This document shows positions 29,401 through 40,457 of a stretch of DNA of 64,000 bases, piece after piece. Under the pieces are notes generated by a model, which did not search any database, was not told where the DNA came from, and saw only the letters and a program-made list of their open reading frames with translations. Location of the stretch: the NCBI GenBank assembly GCA_973895155.1, contig OZ316898.1, positions 16,492,001-16,556,000 on the forward strand, written 5' to 3'. Every line of letters starts with the position of its first letter. Positions within the stretch are counted from its first letter, which is position 1. The translations under genes and the position numbers were made by a program. This DNA comes from Marsupella aquatica. Taxonomy: Eukaryota; Marchantiophyta.

Positions 29401-29975
29401 GTGTGTGCTCACTGTGTCCCTGGCTAATCTTACTAATAAATCGTGAACATGTGTGTCCCTAGCTAATCTTACTAATAAATATATGTGTGTGCTCACTGTG
29501 TCCCTGGCATATCTTACTAATAAATTGGGAACATGTGTGTGCTCACTGTCCCTAGCATATCTTATTAATAAATGGGAACATGTGTGTGCCTTAGTGTGTC
29601 CCTCGCATATTTACAACTATAATAAGGGATCTCTTGCCCTTTTCCGTCCTTTGTCCCAATACAAAAAAGTTCCAGGGTGGGAAAGATTCACAACCGTTGG
29701 ATTTGATTGGTTGTTTTCACTTACCATTGAAGGAGGAAAGGGGCACCCCTGGTGCATATGTGCTTCCCCATGCTGTCCCATAAATGCCCTGGCTAGACTC
29801 CCTATGGGCCGACCTTCCTTGTGCCGTGCAACACACGGGCATAAGGCTCCTCTTACTAATAAATCATGAACATGTGTGTGCTCAGTGTGTCCCTAGCACC
29901 CTAGCTTATCTTACTAACATGTCTGTGCTCAGTGTGTCCCTAGCTCCCTAGCTTATCTTACTAATAAATAATAAA
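29401..29975 (+). repeat. Degenerate tandem repeat of about 45-50 bp with an internal interruption
   Basis: Repeated blocks contain GTGTGTGCTCACTGTGTCCC, then CTAATCTTACTAATAAAT and GAACATG. About four units lie at 29401-29620 and two or three at 29845-29975. They are separated by about 225 bp of unrelated sequence, probably an insertion or unrepeated spacer. The 138-codon frame across it (29453-29869) is a product of the repeat and not a credible gene. Confidence 0.6.
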
Positions 29976-30040
29976 TAGTGAACATAAGCTACTTTCAAGG
30001 CTAGTGTCTAGAGAGAAGCCTCTAGACCCTAGCTTAAAAT

Positions 30041-30140
30041 ATGGACAAATTGAACTCAAAAATAAGGACAAAACTGGACTTCAAATATGGACAAAATTGA
30101 ACTAAAAAATAGGGACAAAACTGGACTTTAAATAAGGACA
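30041..30140 (+). repeat. Short tandem repeat, period 46-47 bp
   Basis: Units starting at 30041 and 30087 read ATGGACAAAATTGAACT, then AGGGACAAAACTGGACTT; a partial third unit starts at about 30134. The flanks (29976-30447) hold nothing else I can identify. Confidence 0.6.
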
Positions 30141-30447
30141 AAGTGAGGGTCAACTCAACAAATGAAGATGGGGCATATATAGTGAGAGATAACATTGAAT
30201 TTTTTTTCAAGTTTTTTAGGGTCTTCATCTCTATTTATTTAAGGAACTGTTAATCAGGCTAGGTGTCAAAAACTGTTGAACAACACAGCCCCGTCCTCAA
30301 AGGTAGTCCGGCCAATATGATGATGTCACATTAACTCTCTTCCTTCCATCTCTACTCTTGACCTTAATTTTCTTGTACAGGTTTTTACATATGTCCCCCA
30401 AACTACCCTAATTTGATAACCTGTCCCCCAAAACAAGTTCTAATTGG

Positions 30448-32600
30448 GTGTTTCTGTTGGAGGCAACGGCCCCCTTGCTCTCGGTGGAAGGAATTTGGGA
30501 GGAGATGGATGAGGGAGATGAGGAACGATCTGCCTCTGAGCAACAGTCAGACATGGATTTATCTGAATACGAATGTCTAAACATGGATTTATCTGAATAC
30601 GAAGGTCTAATTTCACGTACTGCGAGTAAGAAGGATCGGGCCAGGAAGCTGGGACGACGCTCCCCTCCTGATGATAAGAAAAAGGATAAAGTCAAGAAGA
30701 ACGCTAGGAATCAGAGGTCCTTACAATTTGCTGCTGGTTCCAAATTGCAGGACATTGATGGATGGGTGACTCCTGGACGAAGGCTATCCCGTGATAAGAA
30801 AAAGAAATCTGAAATCCACCTGTGGAGACCGAGGAACTCTCTAAGGCGGGAGAGAATATGGCCCTGTCTTTGGTGATGAGCCCTGCTGCAAGCCCTGCAA
30901 GGGCTACCTCCGGGCTGGGACCCCCTCTCTTGCTCCTGTTTAAATAATTTTGGTCTCAGCTTTGTGTGTCTTGATGAAGCTGCTTGGTGGAATGAGTGAT
31001 GGGGCTACTTAAATTTGCCTCTTGGAATGTTTGCGGCCTTTGTAATCCGGATTGCAAATATGTGGTTTTGCGATGGGTGTCCTCACTGCGACCCTCGCTG
31101 GATGCACTTGCTTTACAGGAAATCGAGGCTGAGGGATTTAGACTCCATAATGCCTTACTTACTATACTCCCTTCCTATCAGCATTTCTATTCTGCTCCTG
31201 AGGATGGGAGAGGTGGAACTGCAATTTTAATCAGTCCCTTGTTTACTGTGACGGCCTCTGGACGGTTTGACAGGGTGTATTGGTACAATTTGAGCACTCT
31301 GGAGGAAAGTTTGGTCTCATAAGTTTGTATGCACCTTACTCCTCGGGAGAGAGATTACTCTTGTGGAATGATCTATTAAATGAATTGCCTCAGGAGCGTT
31401 GGATTCTTTGCGGGGATTTTAATCCACGGGAGAGAGATTACTCTTGTGGAATGATCTATTAAATGAATTGCCTCAGGAGCGTTGGGAAGGGAGCTAGAGG
31501 TATGGCGTTTGTTCAAAATCCGTTTTGACCTCCTGGATGCTATGTCCATTTTGGGCCAGGTGAGGACTGGTGCCACTTTCACCTGGCGCAGGGTCCGGTT
31601 TGGCAGACTTGTTCAATCACGGCTTGATCGGTTTTACTTCAGTGAGAAGGGACAGTGGATGGAAGAAGCGACTGAGCTTATACATGATGGTTCGTCGGCC
31701 CTGTCCGACCATGATCCTATTTTGATAACCTTTCGAGTAACTCCACTCATAGCGTCTGACTCAATTGCTAGAAGGGCTACCTATTTTAGAGCAAATCCTG
31801 CAGTTCTTAAACGAAGTGGAAACTTGGAGAGGCTGGCTGAAGCTTGGAATACAGAGGTAGAGAATAATGCGGACTCTCATTTGAAATTTGGTAATGCCTA
31901 TCAACGATTCCGGAGGTGCTACATGGAAATTCATTTCTTTGCCCATGCCTCTGAGGAAGAATTGGCCTTGATGAAAAACAAGTTACGCTTGTTGAAAATT
32001 ACAATCCTGGAAGAGTACTCTGAAGACAATGTCCAGGACTTTGAGACTACAGATCGATGTGTAAGGGAGATGGAGCTGGAAGATGCTCATTACAAGCGCA
32101 GACTTTCCAGGATTAATTGGCTGGGCCAAGGTGATGAGCCCTCGAAATTCTATTTCTCCTTGATACAAGCGAGGCGACTAAGGGATAACATGGAGTATCT
32201 GGTTGGAGCGGACGGACAAGAGATTCGTGAAGAAAAAATGATTGTTGGCGAAGTGCAGCAGTTTTGTGAGACTCTATATTCACCTGCGGAGCTGAATACA
32301 GAGGAACGACTAGTGATGCGCGGAAGGCTTTGTGGCAACACACGCTTTACTCCCTCTGCTGCGGGAATTCGGAAACTTGAGGCACTTCCAATTATGAAGG
32401 AGTTACAGGAGACTTTGTTGTTGCCTGGAGATAGAGCTAAATCCCTCGTATTATGGGTGATACGCAAACAAGGGTGTTGCCTGCAGTTATCAGGGCCAGT
32501 GTACAACATTAAGACACAATTCGGCACAGAGATTTCACCGAAATTACTGCGCCTCTCCACGATGACCCAATTGCAGCGTAGGTTATCATGACGAAAATTA
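30448..32600 (+). pseudogene. LINE (L1-type) fragment: ORF1 tail and APE endonuclease
   Basis: The first frame (30448-30876) is a charged, lysine-rich ORF1 remnant with an exact in-frame duplication of 10 codons (MDLSEYE twice, 30551-30611). From 30996 the apurinic-type endonuclease appears: FASWNVCGL, LALQEIEA, ILCGDFN and later ALSDHDPI. These are the Asn, Glu, Asp-Asn and His-containing motifs of L1 endonucleases. The frame is broken inside the domain by a tandem duplication of 59 bp at period 83 (31344-31402 and 31427-31485). The linker after the endonuclease continues to about 32591 (GQGDEPSKFYF). The reverse transcriptase is missing; similarity fades at about 32600, near the spot where the RT would begin. 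The fragment is inactive. Confidence 0.75.
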
Positions 32601-33023
32601 TACACTCTGTACAAGAAATAGTCCATGATGGCCCGATTCCATCTTTTGGCAAACACTACGATGCCCGGCTACACTGCAAGTCTTGATCGTGATGAATTTA
32701 AGAAAAGATAAAAATCACGCCCAGAAGGGTACATCGTGTGTCACTCAGTTGACTAGATTCCCCATCAATTTCTTCACAACGGAAAACGAACTGCAAAACT
32801 GCTCTTCTGCAAGAAATGGAGAAACATTCTGAGTACAGGCTGAGGACAAGTACATATATCAAGCCATTGTAAAGAACTCTTCTCTTACATGCATCCACAG
32901 ACCATGATCAAAGTCGATTTTTGTTTAGCAGTGGCTTCTTGACTGTAGGTAAAAGGATCGAAGCCTCTTTTCACTCAAGGACTCCATTTTCTAAAATAGT
33001 ATCAATGCAGAGTCCCAAAATAC
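32601..33023. other. Spacer between the LINE fragment and RNase H1
   Basis: No gene recognised. The right part is probably the 3' UTR of the minus-strand RNase H1 gene. Confidence 0.4.
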
Positions 33024-35299
33024 TCACAGGGCCGCCGTCAAAGCAATGGACTGCAGCATGAGAGAGCAATGGATTTCATTTGTACCAGGAAGGCTGACTC
33101 CTTTGTTGGCCAATGCATCAGCCGCACAGTTATACTCCTGACAGGAACCAATTGTCAGACATAAAATGCGAGCATATTGGCTGGCACATGCAATACGTAA
33201 TGCCTCACGCAAGAAGCTTATAACACTCGCAGACTTCACTTCATTGTTGTATTACTGCACTACAACTGCCCATATGCTGGCCGAAGAAGTCCTTGAATTT
33301 CAATTCACCATTGGTATACATACTCTGTCCACATGACGAATTTGGAACTCTTTAAAATTTTTTAGCAGCTCGGTGGCTTCCTGCCACAAAATGATGAGGC
33401 CTGGATTGTTTATTTTCCACTTGCCTCGGACCTGTGCCCAGAACAAGACAACCAGAATTTTCAACAAAGTATGGGAACCAACACCCTAGAAAGTAGGGAT
33501 ACAAATGGATTGATTCGAAGTTGCCCCCAAAAATCAACGCAACCACCAGGGCTATAGATAAAACCTAAAAACAATGTAACGCGTAAGAAACCCTGGAGAG
33601 GGAAGACATGCAAAAGATACATCTCCAAGAAAGAAATTTGATTCACTCGTTTTATTTGGACAAATGCCCTCATAATTCCCTCATGTAGGAAATGCGAGAC
33701 AAAGATATACAAATCTAAGCGGTAAAGTACCTGCATTGTGACAAGCTTGGAATCTCCCTGTACTTGGATGCGCTGTATTCCAAGATCCAAAGCCCTTCTC
33801 ATTCCTGCAATTAGACCTCTGTATTCTGCAACATTGTTTGTGGCCTTACCGAGACCAACACTTATGTTGCACACCTGATCATACAAGTTCTACGTCAGGT
33901 TCTACTTTGGAGAAGCACTACAACATCAAATTATTGTTAAGTCATTGACATCTTCATGAGAGCAAGCAGCTATTATCATGGACGTCATCGATAATTTGGA
34001 GCGAAGTGGGAGAACACGAATGCAGAGAAGGGCAAGTGAATAATTTGCCATAAGTCTTTGAGGATTTCCAAACTGATGGTGCACGCTTCAAAATCCTTCG
34101 TGGAAAGGGGAAACTTTGAAAATACCTACCACTGTTCCATCAGGATGACGAAGGAGGGCCCCAGCACCTGCAGCACCTGGATTGCCCTTGGATGCCCCAT
34201 CATATTCTAATTGATACATAACCTGGTTGAAATATGAAACACAATTGTCAGATGCCGGAATTTGTACTCTTCGACTCACTATTAGTTTCTGTTGTCATAG
34301 TAGGCTGTAATTCAATTGAAGAGCAAAGCTACACGCATGGTAAAATGCGAAGACAAGTAGGACATTTCTGGGGAAATCATTCCCGACCGGAAAGGGATGA
34401 AAGGTACATTCACGTCAGATACTGACTCGAGGTCGGCAGTGAGGTGTGTCAGCGACCGTAAAGGTTCAGCTTCGGTCAGCTGGTCTAGGCCCGGCTCTGT
34501 CTTACGAGGATCCAAAAGCTCCTCATAATCTGCTGGAGCCATTTCAAGCACAGAAGAAGAGATTCGCGATGCATATTTTGTGAATGGATTTCTGATAAGT
34601 GCTGCTTGTGATTCCTGTGAATTGAAAAGTTCAGGGCTTAGATTCTTGCTACTGAAAGCCGCTTCCCAGAATTAAACTCAAAGACCTTAGCTTCATTGCA
34701 ACACCAAAAAGACATCAAGGAGTAATCCTCACCTACTCCAGTAAACACTTGTATGAGTGCACGAGACAGTATATATGAAATATCTCACGGAAAACACTGT
34801 AGGGTGAAAAAGAGACCTTGTTTTTGATAAAAATGGCGTTGTGCAACGAGCTCTTTGGCAGAGCCACTTTAGCTACTTTCGTGGAGCGCTTCGACCCCTC
34901 CTCTTCCAGATACTGGTCAGCTTCAGCTTCAGATAGGAACGATTTGTATTTCTGTCCTTTGAATCCCTTCACCTGCATGGAAGTGCCAAGCGAAGGCAAT
35001 GATGAAAGATTAATACATGGATGGGATAATTCAGATTCAGGTGAGGTAGACCACTCAGAATTTAATGCCTCAAAAATCTATATGATACCCTAATCAATGC
35101 TTGTCAGTGGGAAGCAGAATGGGGAAGGATCTCCACAGACCTGGCGCTCACAATCTGCCCAAGTTTCGTAGATGCCCGGCTGATAGCCAGCCGCTACAGC
35201 ATAATACTTCCGTTTGGTGGCCATCAACACCGCCGGGCTAAGGGCGACTGTGACCAATATGCTGGCAGCCAAGTGGCTTCTTAGAGTGAACGCCAACAT
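33024..35299 (-). CDS. RNH1: Ribonuclease H1 with N-terminal hybrid-binding domain
   Basis: Seven exons on the minus strand fit GT-AG boundaries and keep phase 0: 35299-35141, 34972-34817, 34614-about 34423, 34222-34130, 33874-33731, 33431-33324 and 33137-33024, giving about 321 residues. The N-terminal hybrid-binding domain reads KYYAVAAGYQPGIYETW and continues across intron 1 as VKGFKGQKYKSF. A linker of about 90 residues follows. The RNase H fold has all four catalytic acids: Asp in EYDGASKGNPG (about 177), Glu in NNVAEYRG (about 217), Asp in QGDSKL (about 241) and Asp in CAADALANKG (about 291). RNase H1 degrades RNA in RNA:DNA hybrids; plants have nuclear, mitochondrial and plastid forms. 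The first 25 residues (MLAFTLRSHLAAS...) look like an organelle presequence, and a second in-frame Met starts MATKRKYY. The exon 3 donor is uncertain (GT at 34422 or slightly further left). Confidence 0.9.
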
Positions 35300-35647
35300 A
35301 GATTATTCCCACACTCTCACGCCCCTCCAGACCAAAATCTCACCCTCGACTTCAGTCACGATTCCTGCTCCGAATTCTCCTGAATCCCTTTTCTGATGGA
35401 TAATTTTCAGACCATCACTGGCATCTGAAACATGAAGATCAGTCAGTAGATTTTATATAATGTCGATCGACTGGTGTACCTAAGTTCCACGCCAGCTGTC
35501 CTCTGACTTTTGCCCACTCTGCCTTTATTTATCGTGGTCAACATCGTTCATTTTCGGTTTCATGAACGAGAGGGCAAGCGGGCCCATAGTAAATCCAGAA
35601 AGCCACCAAAACTTAGTATAACAAAAATTCAGATAGCCACAACGGAC
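35300..35647. other. Upstream flank of RNase H1
   Basis: The 5' flank of the minus-strand RNase H1 gene, with no other gene recognised. It ends at the AT-repeat tail of the neighbouring non-LTR fragment. Confidence 0.4.
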
Positions 35648-36560
35648 TATATATATATATCAAATGCCAAAAGACAAAAAGTAGATCCCAAAGGCTAATG
35701 GCCCAATGAAAGGGAGGCAACAAAAAGCCACAAAGGCAAGGGGCGACCCACCACAAAAGCAACAAAACCAAACCAAGGGCAAATTGAAGAGCTTGGTAGA
35801 GCTAGGGGGGTTAAAATGCAGAGGAAGGCGAAGCAATGGAATCTACCTAGAAGCCCTAAAACCAACTGCGTCACCCTGAGAATAGTGAATGCCTGAGCCC
35901 TCTAAAGCGCATTTGACACCATCTATCGAGGAGGCCGTGATGACAGACACAAGTAACAAGGCCTCCTCGATCATAGCAAACGGTCAAAGGCCAAGTGTAG
36001 AGCCCCCAAAACCTCCACAACAAACGGGTAGAAAAGGTCCCCTGGGTAATGTATAGCATATGCCTCCTCCTTGAGCCCCGGGGGTCTCACTATATGGATG
36101 ACTTCCCATCATCTGTGACATTTTTAGGCCTCGGACCCCCTAAAATGTAAGAAAAAATTATATATTTTCAACCCCTTTAAAGTTGGAATATTCAAAGAAT
36201 ATTTCAAAATACCCTAATGTCCTTATAAGTCTCAAACTTGGATTTGAAAGACCCTATTATTATTTTGAGCCATGCAGGCCTCACCGCAACATGGCCCGGT
36301 ATATGGGCAGCCGACTCAATGTTGGTCCCACTGGTAAGGTACGCCATGACCACATCCCCAAGGACCCGGACACCAGCCCGAGAGAAGACCAGATCAGCCC
36401 GGCACTGAGCGGGAACCCCATCTTGGGGTCACAACACATTTGCCGCTCCATTGAGACATGGTACCCAAAGTCATGGGCAGTGGCAGCAACTGCATCCCGA
36501 ATGTCATAGTGTGTTTCCATCCTCTCACTACCATGGCCACACCAAATAATATAAATGCCC
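35648..36560 (-). pseudogene. 5'-truncated second copy of the RT/restriction-like-endonuclease element
   Basis: Read on the minus strand, GHGSER, THYDIRDAVAATAHDFGYHV and LPVGPT recall the knuckle and endonuclease region of the copy at 22800-25397 (SHGSER, THDDIQDVVAAIARDFGYHV, VVADPT). Further on, LKEEAYAIHYPGDLFYP matches LKEEAYAVLYPGDLFFP. The tail at 35648-35720 has the same CCTTTGGGA and CTTTTGGCA blocks and ends in an AT dinucleotide run, like each 124-bp unit near OLA1. An AT-rich block of about 190 bp (about 36090-36280) interrupts the coding similarity. The reverse transcriptase is absent, as expected for 5' truncation during target-primed reverse transcription. Confidence 0.7.
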
Positions 36561-37560
36561 TCCTTGTTCGCCCCCTTAAAAGTGTCGTGCAGGACAGTTA
36601 GCTAGTTTTTGTGCTTATTAGAGATTTGTTTTTGCAAAGTTGAGAACTACATTAGGAGTGATTTCTTGCAGCAAGAGTAACAAAAAAGTTAACCAATATA
36701 AAAGGGACTAAGGTGATCTTGGTACCTGAGTGTGGGATAAGCACTAGCTTTTAGGGTTGATTCATTTTGCAAATTAGAAGCATGCATGCTTCTCATTGAT
36801 TAAATGGAATACTTGACCAAGTTAGGATAGAAAAGGCTAACCCCTGAATTAAGTAGGGCATAGGGAAGAGTAGTAAGTAACTAGAGAAGTACTTGGAATA
36901 GAGTCAAACTCAGTGTCACACAAGGGCTACCAAGGTTCCTAAAGGAAAATCCTGGTGAAGTGTTGAATGTGTTGGTACAATGGGTTTTGACAAATGTGTT
37001 TCCACAAAAGTTGGAGAGTGAACTTCTTTCCAAGACTCTTGTGACTAAACAACAGAAGACACAATCAGATATCCTGGAAAGTGAATGGATATAGCTTACA
37101 GATGTTTTGCACTGCTGGATTTTAATATGGTTGGGTAAAAGATGATTCAATGGTGTACAAGTAATGCAACATATATAACAACCAAAAGGAAGGTTGTAAA
37201 AATGCTAGCTAGTAGGATGTCTCTTCCATTGTCTTCAATTGTGCTGCCTAGAGGGAAACTTTCCAAGGAATACGCAAGCTAGTTACTAGGGCATCTCAAA
37301 GATGCGTTTTGCAGGCACGGGAGGTGTCCACAACATGCAAGTTACGGTGTAAGCTGGTAAAAGTTATGGGATGCTGATTTAGGCAGTCAATAACTTTTTT
37401 GTGGGAATTGACAGTAACCCATCATCGTAGACCGCATGACTGTCAAGGATCACGTATGAACAAGTTTATGATTCAAGGGAATGTTTGCTGGGAAAGTTTG
37501 GAACATTCGATGAGTTTACACTTTGGAGCATTTGACAACCCTAACTTCCCTAAAAACTTG
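36561..37560. other. Spacer, nothing recognised
   Basis: AT-rich sequence without a supported ORF on either strand; no repeat or RNA gene was recognised by eye. Confidence 0.4.
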
Positions 37561-38400
37561 ACATGAAAACGATTACAGTAATAATGAGAAGCCAGACTTC
37601 CAGGGCTAAAACTTTTATATGGAGGATTATCGCCCAGGGTCTCTTTTCCGGATCTAGAGTGTTGAGTACTGCGAAGTCTGATGGACTTTGTGTGCTACGA
37701 TGTGGGGTAATGGAGACCATTCCACATATTTTCGTTTAATGCAAGCATGCACTTGGTTGCTGGAGTGAGGTCTGTGGATGGCTCACTGGACAGCTTATAG
37801 GCCGGACTGTGACTATTATTGGCCTTCTATTGTTCTTTCGGTGTAGATCACCTCTGTGGACGCTACGTCTTTTTCGATATACGAGATCCTTCAATGCACA
37901 TGGCTAGCATGGAACGGCCAGACCTTTGACTTAGCTGGGAAACGCGTCTTCAATCCAATTTCAGCTACTATGAGACTTTAGATCATTTGTCTGCTGTCAC
38001 TACCACATCAGGCTCTAGCCGGAAACATACTCGACTAGTTGGTGTTGTTTCTCTCTTGGAAGCAAAACGAGAATGGATTTTAAGGACTTGTGTTAGACAG
38101 GTAGAGTCTTTATGTGAGATCATGACTTGCCGCAACGAGACTTAGGTTTAGAGGTAATATTTGAAATGCTTTAACCTCTACTTGCTGATATAGCTTGGCT
38201 AGGGTTGACAGGGCTGAAGAATAGTACAGTGGTGGCCTTTGTTGATGGTTTTTTTAACAGTTCTTGACTGAGTTGCGTGTCATACCTGGTCCACTTTTTG
38301 ACCTGGACTCTCAACTCCTTAAATTTGTCTTTCCCTTATGTACTTTTTGCCTTCTTTGAGGAGCTGCTGTCTTTTGGCCTGCTTGGTCCCCCCATCCATG
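37561..38400 (+). pseudogene. LINE C-terminal fragment with zf-RVT-type zinc finger
   Basis: In one frame from about 37607, KTFIWRIIAQGLFSGSRV is followed by CGVMETIPHIF, an in-frame TAA, and CKHALGCW. The WR...G..., C..C.ETxxHxFxxC pattern is the zinc-binding domain after the reverse transcriptase in plant LINEs. Downstream there are only broken frames, then a T-rich 3' region to about 38400. It could come from the same LINE family as 30448-32600, but the RNase H1 gene lies between them, so they are separate fragments. Confidence 0.6.
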
Positions 38401-39679
38401 GGGTTCACGCAGAATAAATGGAAATTAAAATAATAATCAAGTCATAAAAATAATGAGAAGCCAGCAAGAACAACTTTTGAGGCTTCTATTTAGGTACCTG
38501 GATTGTCCAATCATGCATCTGATTCTGAAATCTTGTGTGGGAGACTTCCTTTAACCTTGGACAATCCTTAAATGAAGTGAAGTACCAGTCTAGGTGTTTG
38601 AACAAACCCAAGAGCCACCACACCATAATCTTGTGATTCTCCCATCTCTTCACAAACACTATCAACAGGAATTAGTCTTGTTTTCCTCTCCAATAGGAAG
38701 AATTTACTCCAAATAACTGAAGTTAGTTGACCTGGAACAGATCAACAAACTAAGCATTCCTTAAATTCTGGTATAATAAGTCACATAGTTATAGCTCTGA
38801 CTGTCTTGAAACAAATCTATTCTAGTACTAACCTCATCTCACAGCCTAGCCAGGAAGGGAAGAAAAAACCAACAATTTGAAAGGAAAGACTTGCAAAAGG
38901 AGACCCTAATTGGGATTGTACGATTTTCCATTTGGGAACCCCTACCTCCCGCCCTACTACTTAAAGTCAAGTTCAAGCTATCAAATTAAATGAGATGACT
39001 TGGAATGGATCACTTGGATTCAGGAGGAGTAAAGCGCACCCAAAGCTTGCAGTCAAGGAGTCAGACATGCACGATTTTAGCAGTGTTGCCAATGTGAGGA
39101 TTTGTCTGAGTCAAAATTGAGGAAGGGTTCAGAGATTTGTATTCAGCTGGTAAAATGCATATGTTTTTTTAACAATTGCAATTCACTCTTTTTAGGATCT
39201 TTCAAGAATCAGCTTGCTACACTGTCTGGTGACTTCAATTTCTTGTGTCCTGGGTTCTGGCTTTTATGGATGGAAACATCAGGACCCAAGGGTGTCCATC
39301 TTCTTGCTTGAGAATGAGAGGAAGAGACTCAAACAATACAGGGGCTGGATGACGGTCTAGACTACGTTTGTGTCAGAAACTTCAGCCTCTTCGATTGCAA
39401 CAGATCAAAGTTTGTCTGGTCAATCCTAACCTGATGTTGGGAGTTTAAATGTACTTAATGCGAGGGCGATTATTGTCTTCATTTAATAGAGGTGGTTAGT
39501 CTTTATCAAAGAATCAGTTACTTTGCATTGTAGACTTGTCCTTTTTATGTTTAAACTAGTTTTCAATGATTTACTTATTATTGTTAAAATACAAAATGTA
39601 AATAAAATATTTACTGATGAAGTATTTTCTTGGTCTAGAGGCTTGTATTATAGTTACTTTTACTTTAATTTTTACCACA
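38401..39679. other. Spacer, nothing recognised
   Basis: AT-rich sequence without a supported gene. Short frames at 39102 and 39523 lack family motifs. Confidence 0.4.
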
Positions 39680-39870
39680 TGGTGTCCCAAAATTTACAGG
39701 AAAGTGACACAAACATGATTGGGGGTGGTTATTTCAATTTGCAAACAAGTAGACATGTTTGTTGCACATGTTATTGATGTGGTGCTCTCTGGTGCCAGAA
39801 ATTTTGCAAGGGACCCCTCATGGGGTCAGTAAAACCACTTCATAGAATGGTCATAGAATGGTCCAAGGTT
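39680..39870 (+). repeat. Dispersed AT-rich repeat, copy 1
   Basis: Shares with 53200-53370 and 63740-63940 an ordered set of blocks: CCCAAAATTTACA, a TGTTTGTTGCA block, GTGCCAGAAATTTTG, AAGGGACCCCTCATGGGGT and CAGTAAAA. All three copies have the same orientation and diverged flanks, as expected for an old dispersed element whose ends are not defined. Confidence 0.55.
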
Positions 39871-40457
39871 GTATATTTCTTGATTAGCAATTAGCATGAA
39901 TGCCCAAGCTTTGCTTATAAATAAATGATGACTACCAATTATGCACTATTTCGATTCTACCACAATTGTACCTGTGCCCCCAATGGCGTGAGAGGTAAGG
40001 CAGGGGTGCCTAAGTGCACCGCTTTTGTTGCATTAGCCACTCAACTGCTCATGAGCATGCTGCCTTTAGAAGCCAAACAATAAATAAATTTGGGGCACAA
40101 CCTACTGTAGCTTAACTCCTGTTAAAAGTTGTCCAAGGCCCTCGAGTTGCCTCGAATCAAGCTGCCAAATAAGGACTAGACGAGCATACCCTGAAAGTAC
40201 AGTACGCAGTACGCAGTGCAAACGCAACGCAACGCAATTCTACATTCCTCGCGTCACTCGACTGCCTCACTCACTGACTTCCTGTCCAATGCATATACCA
40301 CAACCCTATTCCTCGTTTCGTTTCGTTCGAGCCCAATCATTCATTTGCCCACAATGACTGAGTCTGCGAGTTTGGGAGCTTTGGACCAGAGCAGATGATT
40401 GGAAGCCTCGGACGAGAGACGTAGACCCCAATATCCAGCTCGTAGAACGAACCGTGA
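39871..40457 (+). promoter_or_regulatory. Upstream region of the polyprenyl diphosphate synthase gene
   Basis: This segment precedes the first exon of the synthase gene. It contains a small run of repeats at about 40200-40240 (ACGCAGT and ACGCA units). No TATA box was clearly identified. The regulatory role is positional inference. Confidence 0.3.

Noticed and set aside
30448-38400. One LINE split by the RNase H1 gene
   Set aside because: The endonuclease fragment and the zinc-finger fragment are on the same strand, but a conserved seven-exon host gene lies between them. Two separate insertions are simpler.
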